A program made the position numbers and the translations under genes. Below, one piece after another: positions 57,201 to 64,000 of a stretch of 64,000 nucleotides of DNA (within the stretch, counting starts at the first letter, position 1; each line of letters begins with the position of its first letter). The stretch comes from Phytobacter massiliensis JC163 (GTDB lineage Bacteria > Pseudomonadota > Gammaproteobacteria > Enterobacterales > Enterobacteriaceae): the NCBI RefSeq assembly GCF_000321045.1, contig NZ_HE578950.1:26794-90793 (forward strand). Direction: 5' to 3'. Below the pieces are notes generated by a model. The model was not told where the DNA came from and ran no database searches. It was given only the letters and a program-made list of their open reading frames with translations.

Positions 57201-57881
57201 ATGAAGCTGAAGTATGCGCTTTTGTTGCTGCCGGTGCTGGCAGGGACCGCTCATGCCGGTTATGTTGATTATCGTCATGAATATTATGATGATGGCCGTA
57301 ACTACGATCGTGTATATATGTCGCAGCGCTTTGCCAGTGGTTTTGGTGTGGCAGTAGAAGGTATTTCACGTTCTGATGATGCCCAGCCGAAAAAGCCGCT
57401 TAATGATATAGAATCCAATGGCGTTGAATATACCGCCAGCTACCAGACGACATGGAGCGACCTGATCTGGCAGCCGGGGATTGCCGTAGAAACCGGCGAT
57501 AACATCGCGATTTATAAGCCGTATATCCGCGTTCAGTACAACATCAACGACAACTGGTGGACCGCCTTCCGTTACCGTTATGAGTATGCGCGTCGTAATG
57601 CGCCAGGACGGGACGATCGTCATTTAAGCCGCCCGGAAGCGTGGATTGGTTACAATATTGATAACTGGATGTTTGAATTAAACGGTTTTTATAAATTTGC
57701 TGAGAATGAAAATATTTATAATAACAGCAAAACGGATTATGAATATAATTTCCGCATTGCCTATAAGATAGGTTCCTGGGTGCCCTTTGCCGAAGTGGGT
57801 AACGTCTCCTCTGGATATAACGGGGCTACTACCGACGATCGGCAAACGCGTTATCGTGTTGGTCTCGGTTATAATTTCTAA
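57201..57881 (+). CDS. KdgM-family outer-membrane porin, copy 2
   Basis: A 226-aa outer-membrane beta-barrel with a signal peptide (MKLKYALLLLPVLAGTAHA) and the KdgM pattern (VDYRHEYYDDGRNYDRVYMS, WWTAFRYRYEYARRN, YRVGLGYNF end). The family carries acidic oligosaccharides such as oligogalacturonates and, for NanC, sialic acid. GAGGAA precedes ATG 57201. The upstream gap (56888-57200) is AT-rich, with a KdgR-like half-site TATTGTTTCA at 56987 and a TACGA-TAT-TCGTA palindrome at about 57099, but no full KdgR box. Only distantly like copy 1 at 7516. Confidence 0.88.
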   Translation: MKLKYALLLLPVLAGTAHAGYVDYRHEYYDDGRNYDRVYMSQRFASGFGVAVEGISRSDDAQPKKPLNDIESNGVEYTASYQTTWSDLIWQPGIAVETGDNIAIYKPYIRVQYNINDNWWTAFRYRYEYARRNAPGRDDRHLSRPEAWIGYNIDNWMFELNGFYKFAENENIYNNSKTDYEYNFRIAYKIGSWVPFAEVGNVSSGYNGATTDDRQTRYRVGLGYNF

Positions 57882-57908
57882 TTCCCTTTCTGTCTGTGTC
57901 TTAGCCAG

Positions 57909-57941
57909 TACGACGGTAATAATTTGCCGTCGTATTTTTTT
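57909..57941 (+). terminator. Intrinsic terminator of the second KdgM porin gene
   Basis: TACGACGG pairs with CCGTCGTA and is followed by seven T. Confidence 0.9.
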
Positions 57942-57996
57942 ATTTTTAGCGGGCGATGAAGAGAATGTTTTGGTTACCCGCCGGAGGTAGTTATTT

Positions 57997-58012
57997 TGTG
58001 ATGTGTGTCACA
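57997..58012 (+). promoter_or_regulatory. Perfect CRP site
   Basis: TGTGA-TGTGTG-TCACA is a 10/10 CRP half-site match. It lies after the porin terminator and before a 26-codon ORF; a TATGCT at 58042 could be the -10. The 57882-58298 stretch otherwise holds only the small ORF and a REP. Confidence 0.7.
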
Positions 58013-58093
58013 TATTTCTTGCCTGTCTGGGTAAAGAGGCCTATGCTTTTCACAGCGAAAGACTCGTTAAACAACGCGTGAAAGGTAATAAAA

Positions 58094-58174
58094 ATGCTGA
58101 ATGCACTCAAAAATGTTGTTGTGTCTTATTTCACTTCACTGGCGGAAGTTCACCCTGAGGTGACGCGCTTCTGA
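58094..58174 (+). CDS. Putative 26-residue small protein
   Basis: ATG 58094 to TGA 58174 encodes MLNALKNVVVSYFTSLAEVH-PEVTRF. AAAGGTAATAAAA upstream is an acceptable ribosome site, and a perfect CRP site lies about 90 bp further up, after a terminator. Those facts suggest a separate transcript. I know no family; an sRNA or a chance ORF is also possible. Confidence 0.35.
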   Translation: MLNALKNVVVSYFTSLAEVHPEVTRF

Positions 58175-58182
58175 TTCAGGCT

Positions 58183-58281
58183 GCTGACAAAGCCAACAAG
58201 AACTCATGGAACGGCGTAGCCCGGGTAAGCAACAGCGCACCCGGGACTCCCGGATGCGGCGCAACGCCTTATCCGGGCTAC
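58183..58281. repeat. Extended REP/BIME element, copy 2
   Basis: The REP palindrome (58216-58281) has the same 33-bp leader (GCTGACAAAGCCAACA ... GGAACGGC) as the copy at 7374; the ~47-bp leader plus REP start differs at only three bases. Confidence 0.8.
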
Positions 58282-58298
58282 CACAGGCAGTATCTGTA

Positions 58299-58907
58299 TC
58301 ACCATGCAAACAGTGGCCATTTCTTTGCAACCGTCTCCAGCTGCGGTGCATCAAAGAGCGCCTGCGGCGAGATTACCGTCTCGTTTAGCGGAATGTTGCG
58401 CCCATAACGCTCGTTGAGTTTGGCGCGAACCACCGGCGAACTCAGATCAAACTCTTTCAATTTCTGCAATTTACCCGGCTGGATCCCCAGCGCACGGTCA
58501 TACACTTTCCACACCACTTCGGAGCAGTACTGGCGCTCATCGCTCCAGGAAAAGAGCAGGTCGTAAGGTTTGCCGAGAAAGCGCGTTGCCGTTTGCGCCA
58601 GCTTTTGCTGCTGCCGGGCCGACAGCCCGCCCTGTACGCGCCGGACGATATAGTTGCCATCTTCGCCACGGGCAATCCACTTTTGCAGCGGGGTGTAAAT
58701 CACCGGTCCGACGGCTTCAAAGACGAAAGGTTTTTTATTGCGGATTATTACCATCCCGGTGTGACTGTAGTCTGAATGGGTCGCCAGCTGAATGGCTTTA
58801 CTTTGTGAAGAGCGGGAGATCTGGAAAATGATGTCGCCCGTTTGCGGATCGTAAGCATGGGCAAAAAATGGCGTGAGAAGCCAGAAAAGTATAAAGCCGG
58901 TTTTCAT
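58299..58907 (-). CDS. yiiX: NlpC/P60-like (permuted papain-fold) periplasmic protein YiiX
   Basis: A 202-aa exported protein (E. coli 202 aa) with signal peptide MKTGFILFWLLTPFFAHA. The YiiX/YebB-like cysteine-peptidase fold shows the catalytic His in SDYSHTGMVI and Cys in RQYCSEVVWKVYD. Likely acts on an amide or ester bond in the envelope; its substrate is unknown. Confidence 0.92.
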   Translation of the reverse strand: MKTGFILFWLLTPFFAHAYDPQTGDIIFQISRSSQSKAIQLATHSDYSHTGMVIIRNKKPFVFEAVGPVIYTPLQKWIARGEDGNYIVRRVQGGLSARQQQKLAQTATRFLGKPYDLLFSWSDERQYCSEVVWKVYDRALGIQPGKLQKLKEFDLSSPVVRAKLNERYGRNIPLNETVISPQALFDAPQLETVAKKWPLFAW

Positions 58908-58963
58908 TTATCCGTCCCTGCAAATGAGCAAGGCGGCTCACATCCGTTGAGCCGCCCTGATTA

Positions 58964-59281
58964 TCAGTACTCCCACGTATCGGGGTCGATACCCAATTCG
59001 CGCATAATCACTTTCGCCTCTTCCGGGATTTCATCGCTGCGCTCTTTACGCAGATCTTCATCGTTGGGCAGAGGCTGGCCGGTGAACGCATGCAAAAACG
59101 CTTCACACAGCAGCTCGCTGTTGGTGGCGTGACGCAGGTTGTTAACCTGACGACGGGTGCGCTCGTCGGTGAGGATTTTTAACACCTTCAGAGGAATGGA
59201 AACCGTAATTTTTTTTACTTGCTCACTCTTCTTACCGTGCTCAGCGTATGGGCTGATATATTCGCCGCTCCATTCAGCCAT
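58964..59281 (-). CDS. metJ: Methionine-regulon repressor MetJ
   Basis: A 105-aa (E. coli 105 aa) ribbon-helix-helix repressor that binds tandem met boxes with S-adenosylmethionine as co-repressor. The DNA-binding strand [20 protein letters not shown] and [21 protein letters not shown] start are conserved. Divergent from metBL across shared met boxes. Confidence 0.98.
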   Translation of the reverse strand: MAEWSGEYISPYAEHGKKSEQVKKITVSIPLKVLKILTDERTRRQVNNLRHATNSELLCEAFLHAFTGQPLPNDEDLRKERSDEIPEEAKVIMRELGIDPDTWEY

Positions 59282-59471
59282 GAGATACCTTTAATCCTCT
59301 CAGTCATTAATAAAAGGTCTGCACCTGCTTAAACGCCGGGTACGAACCGTAATCTCGCGTAGTTTACCGCAGAGTCACTATCCTGACACGGTGTATCGCC
59401 GCGAAGCCGTACTAAAGCATATAATTTTAACGGCTATTCTGCGTTTGCTCAATCTATACGCAAAGAAGTTT

Positions 59472-59503
59472 AGATGTCCAGATGTATTGACGTCCATTCA
59501 TGT
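59472..59503 (+). promoter_or_regulatory. Four tandem met boxes (MetJ operator) for metB/metJ
   Basis: Consecutive 8-mers AGATGTCC, AGATGTAT, TGACGTCC, ATTCATGT against the consensus AGACGTCT. They lie 54-85 bp before metB. The rest of the 59282-59556 gap holds the divergent promoters. Confidence 0.85.
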
Positions 59504-59556
59504 AATGATTACTCTGAGGCCTGCCTTTTCATCCATTAAGCCAGGAAGCCTTCACC

Positions 59557-60717
59557 ATGACGCGTAAACAGGCCACCATCGCAGTGCGCAGCGGATTAAA
59601 TGATGACGAGCAGTACGGTTGCGTTGTCCCGCCTATTCACCTCTCCAGTACCTATAATTTCACCGGCTTCAATGAACCGCGCGCCCACGACTATTCCCGT
59701 CGCGGCAACCCAACGCGCGATGTCGTTCAGCGGGCGCTGGCGGAGCTGGAAGGGGGCGCGGGCGCGGTATTGACCAATACCGGCATGTCGGCGATTCACC
59801 TGGTTACCACCGTCTTTCTTAAGCCCGGCGATCTGCTGGTGGCCCCGCATGACTGCTACGGCGGCAGCTACCGGCTGTTCGATAGCCTGGCAAAGCGCGG
59901 CTGCTATAAGGTGCTGTTTGTCGATCAGGGCGATGAAGAGGCGCTAAAAGATGCGCTGGCGCAAAAACCGAAGCTGGTACTGGTGGAAAGTCCCAGCAAC
60001 CCATTGTTGCGCGTCGTGGATATTGCGAAAATCTGTCAGCTCGCCCGTGAAGCAGGCGCGGTCAGCGTGGTGGATAACACCTTCCTGAGCCCGGCGCTGC
60101 AAAATCCGCTGGCGTTGGGAGCGGATCTGGTATTGCATTCATGTACTAAATACCTGAACGGCCATTCCGACGTGGTGGCCGGGGTGGTGATTGCCAAAGA
60201 TCCGCAGCTTGTCACCGAACTGGCATGGTGGGCGAATAATATCGGCGTCACCGGCGGCGCGTTTGACAGCTACCTGCTCCTGCGCGGCCTGAGAACGCTT
60301 TCGCCGCGGATGGAAGCGGCCCAGCGCAACGCTCAGGCTATTGTCGAGTTTCTTAAGACGCAGCCGCTGGTGAAGAAGCTGTATCATCCCTCTCTGCCGG
60401 ATAACCAGGGGCACGAGATTGCCGCGCGCCAGCAAAAAGGGTTTGGCGCGATGTTGAGTTTTGAACTGGATGGCGATGAGCAAACGCTGCGTCGCTTCTT
60501 AAGCGGGCTGTCACTGTTTACGCTGGCGGAATCTTTAGGTGGGGTTGAAAGTTTGATTTCCCACGCCGCCACCATGACGCACGCGGGTATGGCGCCGGAA
60601 GCGCGCGCCGCCGCCGGGATTTCCGAGACGCTGTTACGCATCTCAACCGGCATTGAAGATGGTGAAGATTTAATTGCCGATCTGGAAAATGGCTTCCGGG
60701 TCGCAGCTGAGGGTTAA
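59557..60717 (+). CDS. metB: Cystathionine gamma-synthase
   Basis: A 386-aa (E. coli 386 aa) PLP enzyme joining O-succinylhomoserine and cysteine to cystathionine. The PLP lysine is in DLVLHSCTKYLNGHSD (about 198), and YSRRGNPTRD holds the phosphate-contact residues. Two bases separate its stop from metL, so they are coupled as metBL. Confidence 0.99.
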   Translation: MTRKQATIAVRSGLNDDEQYGCVVPPIHLSSTYNFTGFNEPRAHDYSRRGNPTRDVVQRALAELEGGAGAVLTNTGMSAIHLVTTVFLKPGDLLVAPHDCYGGSYRLFDSLAKRGCYKVLFVDQGDEEALKDALAQKPKLVLVESPSNPLLRVVDIAKICQLAREAGAVSVVDNTFLSPALQNPLALGADLVLHSCTKYLNGHSDVVAGVVIAKDPQLVTELAWWANNIGVTGGAFDSYLLLRGLRTLSPRMEAAQRNAQAIVEFLKTQPLVKKLYHPSLPDNQGHEIAARQQKGFGAMLSFELDGDEQTLRRFLSGLSLFTLAESLGGVESLISHAATMTHAGMAPEARAAAGISETLLRISTGIEDGEDLIADLENGFRVAAEG

Positions 60718-60719
60718 AA

Positions 60720-63152
60720 ATGAGTGTTAATGCGCAGGCAGGGGCGACAGTGCGTCAACTGCACAAATTTGGTGGTAGTAGTCTGGCCGATGTGAAGTGT
60801 TACCTGCGGGTAGCGAATATCATGGCGGAGTATTCACAGCCTGGCGATATGATGGTTGTGTCAGCCGCGGGCAGTACCACTAACCAGCTGATTAGCTGGC
60901 TTAAATTAAGCCAGACCGATCGGCTCTCTGCGCATCAGGTTCAACAGTCCTTACGCCGCTATCAGAGTGAACTGATCGCCGGGCTGCTGCCCGCCGACGT
61001 GGCCGATGGGCTGACCAGCGAATTTATCCGCGATCTGGAGCGGCTGGCTGGCCTGCTGGATAGCGGCATTACCGATGCGGTATATGCCGAAGTGGTGGGG
61101 CACGGAGAGATCTGGTCCGCCAGGCTGATGTCCGCCGTGCTCAACCAGCAGGGGCTGGAGGCGCAGTGGCTCGATGCGCGGGAGTTCTTGCGTGCTGAAA
61201 GAGCCGCGCAGCCACAGGTTGATGAAGGTTTATCATACCCGCTATTGCAGCAGCTTCTGGTGCAGCATCCGGGCAAACGTATCGTGGTGACCGGCTTTAT
61301 CAGCCGCAACAACGCGGGTGAAACCGTGCTGCTGGGGCGTAATGGTTCCGACTACTCCGCCACGCAGATCGGCGCGCTGGGCGGCGTTTCCCGCGTGACC
61401 ATCTGGAGCGATGTCGCCGGGGTTTACAGCGCCGACCCGCGTAAGGTTAAAGATGCCTGCCTGCTGCCGCTGCTGCGCCTGGACGAAGCCAGCGAGCTGG
61501 CGCGTCTTGCCGCGCCGGTGTTGCATACCCGCACGTTGCAACCCGTTTCCGGCAGCAATATCGATCTGCAACTGCGCTGCAGCTACAGCCCGGAACAGGG
61601 TTCCACGCGTATTGAGCGCGTGCTGGCCTCCGGCACCGGCGCGCGTATTGTCACCAGCCATGATGATGTCTGCCTGATTGAGTTCCAGGTGCCCGCCGGA
61701 CAGGATTTCCGCCTGGCCTGGAAAGATGTCGATCTGATCCTGAAACGGGCGCAGGTGCGCCCGCTGGCGGTTGGCGTGCATAACGATCGCCAGCTGTTGC
61801 AGTTCTGCTACACCTCTGAGGTAGCCGACAGCGCGTTAAAAATCCTTGATGAGGCAGGCTTGCCGGGCGAACTGCGCCTGCGGCAGGGGCTGGCGCTGGT
61901 GGCGATGGTGGGGGCGGGCGTTACCCGCAATCCGCTCCACTGCCACCGTTTCTGGCAGCAGTTGAAAGGCCAGCCGGTGGAGTTTACCTGGCAGTCGGAA
62001 GAGGGCATCAGCCTGGTGGCGGTGCTGCGTACCGGCCCGACGGAGAGCCTGATTCAGGGGCTGCACCAGTCTGTCTTCCGCGCGGAAAAACGTATTGGGC
62101 TGATGCTGTTCGGTAAAGGCAATATCGGCTCCCGCTGGCTGGAGCTGTTCGCCCGCGAGCAGAGCGCGCTTTCCGCGCGTACCGGGTTTGAGTTCGTGCT
62201 GGCGGGCGTGGTGGACAGCCGCCGCAGCCTGCTGAGCTATGACGGCCTCGACGCCAGCCGGGCGCTGGCATTCTTTAACGATGAAGCCATCGAGCAGGAT
62301 GAAGAGTCGCTGTTTTTGTGGATGCGCGCTCACCCCTACGACGATCTCGTGGTACTGGATGTGACCGCCAGCGCGCAGCTCGCCGACCAGTATCTTGATT
62401 TCGCCAGCCACGGTTTTCATGTTATCAGCGCCAATAAACTGGCCGGCGCGAGCGACAGTAATAAGTATCGCCAGATCCACGACGCTTTTGAGAAGACCGG
62501 CCGCCACTGGCTCTATAACGCCACTGTGGGAGCAGGCCTGCCGGTTAACCATACGGTGCGGGATTTGATCGACAGCGGCGACAGCATTCTCTCTATCAGC
62601 GGTATTTTCTCCGGCACGCTCTCCTGGCTGTTCCTGCAGTTCGACGGCACCGTGCCCTTTACTGAGCTGGTGGATCAGGCGTGGCAGCAGGGGCTGACCG
62701 AGCCGGACCCGCGCGTTGACCTGTCCGGAAAGGATGTCATGCGTAAGCTGGTGATCCTCGCGCGCGAGGCGGGTTATGACATCGAGCCAGATCAGGTGCG
62801 CGTGGAGTCGCTGGTGCCAGCAGGCTGTGAAGAGGGGTCCGTCGACTATTTCTTCGAAAACGGCGATGAGCTGAACGAACAGATGGTGCAGCGCCTGGAG
62901 GCAGCGCGTGAGTTGGGGCTGGTGCTGCGCTACGTGGCGCGTTTCGACGCCAACGGCAAGGCGCGCGTCGGCGTGGAGGCGGTGCGCCCTGAGCATCCGC
63001 TGGCGGCGCTGCTGCCGTGCGATAACGTCTTCGCCATTGAAAGCCGCTGGTATCGTGATAATCCGCTGGTGATCCGCGGGCCGGGCGCCGGGCGCGACGT
63101 GACCGCCGGGGCGATTCAGTCGGATATCAACCGCCTGGCGCAGCTACTGTAA
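60720..63152 (+). CDS. metL: Bifunctional aspartokinase II / homoserine dehydrogenase II
   Basis: An 810-aa (E. coli 810 aa) two-domain enzyme. N-terminal aspartokinase: LHKFGGSSLADVKCYLRV and LLGRNGSDYSATQIGALGGV. A regulatory linker region follows, then C-terminal homoserine dehydrogenase with the NAD(P) motif LMLFGKGNIGSRWLELFA (about 460) and the substrate region NATVGAGLPVNHTVRDL. It supplies homoserine for methionine and is repressed by MetJ with metB. Confidence 0.99.
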   Translation: MSVNAQAGATVRQLHKFGGSSLADVKCYLRVANIMAEYSQPGDMMVVSAAGSTTNQLISWLKLSQTDRLSAHQVQQSLRRYQSELIAGLLPADVADGLTSEFIRDLERLAGLLDSGITDAVYAEVVGHGEIWSARLMSAVLNQQGLEAQWLDAREFLRAERAAQPQVDEGLSYPLLQQLLVQHPGKRIVVTGFISRNNAGETVLLGRNGSDYSATQIGALGGVSRVTIWSDVAGVYSADPRKVKDACLLPLLRLDEASELARLAAPVLHTRTLQPVSGSNIDLQLRCSYSPEQGSTRIERVLASGTGARIVTSHDDVCLIEFQVPAGQDFRLAWKDVDLILKRAQVRPLAVGVHNDRQLLQFCYTSEVADSALKILDEAGLPGELRLRQGLALVAMVGAGVTRNPLHCHRFWQQLKGQPVEFTWQSEEGISLVAVLRTGPTESLIQGLHQSVFRAEKRIGLMLFGKGNIGSRWLELFAREQSALSARTGFEFVLAGVVDSRRSLLSYDGLDASRALAFFNDEAIEQDEESLFLWMRAHPYDDLVVLDVTASAQLADQYLDFASHGFHVISANKLAGASDSNKYRQIHDAFEKTGRHWLYNATVGAGLPVNHTVRDLIDSGDSILSISGIFSGTLSWLFLQFDGTVPFTELVDQAWQQGLTEPDPRVDLSGKDVMRKLVILAREAGYDIEPDQVRVESLVPAGCEEGSVDYFFENGDELNEQMVQRLEAARELGLVLRYVARFDANGKARVGVEAVRPEHPLAALLPCDNVFAIESRWYRDNPLVIRGPGAGRDVTAGAIQSDINRLAQLL

Positions 63153-63165
63153 TCATTATGTTTTT

Positions 63166-63188
63166 CCCCTCTCCCTGTGGGAGAGGGG
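63166..63188. repeat. CCCCTCTCCC palindrome after metL
   Basis: CCCCTCTCCC-TGT-GGGAGAGGGG, 14 bp after metL. Its core matches the palindromes in the rha operon. It has T's only on the 5' side, so it is not a standard terminator in the metL direction. Confidence 0.7.
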
Positions 63189-63297
63189 AGCAGCGCGAGT
63201 TTGCCTCTTCCATCCTGAATTTTTTTCACCTTCGCTGAACATTCCTCACGCATTATGATGATTTTCCGGTTGACGCCCGGCCGCTTTTCCGTCATTT

Positions 63298-63329
63298 TTA
63301 CATCTGGACGTCTAAACGGATAGATGTTC
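63298..63329 (+). promoter_or_regulatory. Tandem met boxes upstream of metF
   Basis: 8-mers TTACATCT, GGACGTCT, AAACGGAT, AGATGTTC in register, fitting MetJ binding. They lie 41-72 bp before metF and overlap its likely promoter (AGTATAATAAA follows). Confidence 0.8.
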
Positions 63330-63367
63330 ACAGTATAATAAATAACAACATGCGATTGATGAGGTAA

Positions 63368-64000
<633 letters not shown>

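Noticed and set aside
61836..62996. 386-codon open frame on the minus strand within metL
   Set aside because: Antisense shadow of the homoserine dehydrogenase domain, with no ribosome site or family match.

Overview
The window is an enterobacterial chromosome segment (Enterobacteriaceae, GC-rich, gene order and protein sequences close to Escherichia/Salmonella/Enterobacter/Klebsiella). The backbone runs fdoG-fdhD ... rhaM-rhaDAB-rhaSR-sodA-kdgT-yiiM-cpxAR-cpxP-fieF-pfkA-sbp-cdh ... glpK-glpF-zapB-rraA-menA-hslUV-ftsN-cytR-priA-rpmE-yiiX-metJ-metBL-metF. That is the order of the 88-minute region of E. coli, but with several insertions, replacements and losses. The genus cannot be fixed from the sequence alone; it is not E. 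coli K-12, because frv, yiiG, the RhaT symporter and tpiA-glpX are not at their usual places. No rRNA, tRNA, CRISPR array, prophage or IS element was seen.

Region 1 (1-2.1 kb): the 5' half of the selenoprotein gene fdoG, divergent from fdhD, then a small secreted DUF1471 protein. Region 2 (2.3-18.9 kb) fills the fdhD-rhaM interval, where E. coli carries yiiG/frv, with three sugar modules. (a) A seven-gene operon has an ascorbate-type (Ula) PTS, a PfkA paralogue, a class II ketose-bisphosphate aldolase, an unknown 89-aa protein and a small P-loop kinase, behind two or three CRP-like sites. It looks like a self-contained path from a ketose to triose phosphates. (b) A mannose-type PTS (IIA, IIB, IIC and a frameshifted IID) with a GH88 unsaturated glucuronyl hydrolase and a KdgM-type porin lies behind a clear sigma-54 promoter and next to a LevR-type activator. 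It looks like an uptake system for unsaturated uronate-containing disaccharides. (c) A DeoR-HTH/PfkB-kinase fusion, a DapA-family aldolase and an ACS-family transporter form a third operon.

Region 3 (18.9-31.1 kb) is the L-rhamnose locus. The H+ symporter RhaT is absent and an ABC importer plus lactaldehyde reductase and RhaM are joined downstream of rhaBAD, with three copies of one nested palindrome in the gene gaps. Region 4 (31.2-34.2 kb): sodA, then kdgT and a convergent DapA-family aldolase, each preceded by a good KdgR box, making a small 2-keto-3-deoxygluconate (KDG) unit. Region 5 (34.2-43.9 kb): yiiM, the Cpx envelope-stress genes with the CpxQ sRNA, a TM2/zinc-ribbon protein, fieF, pfkA with a Cra site, sbp, cdh and an SLC13-like permease. 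The tpiA-fpr-glpX block expected before glpK is missing.

Region 6 (43.9-57 kb) carries glpFK, zapB flanked by two ERIC-type elements, an unrecognised 341-aa membrane protein, and the rraA-menA-hslUV-ftsN-cytR-priA-rpmE backbone. Region 7 (57-64 kb) has a second KdgM-type porin, a CRP-site-driven 26-codon ORF, yiiX, and the MetJ-controlled metJ/metBL/metF genes; metF is cut by the window end. The theme linking the accessory parts is use of plant- or host-derived sugars and uronates: two KdgM porins, GH88, KdgT, KDG-type aldolases and rhamnose.
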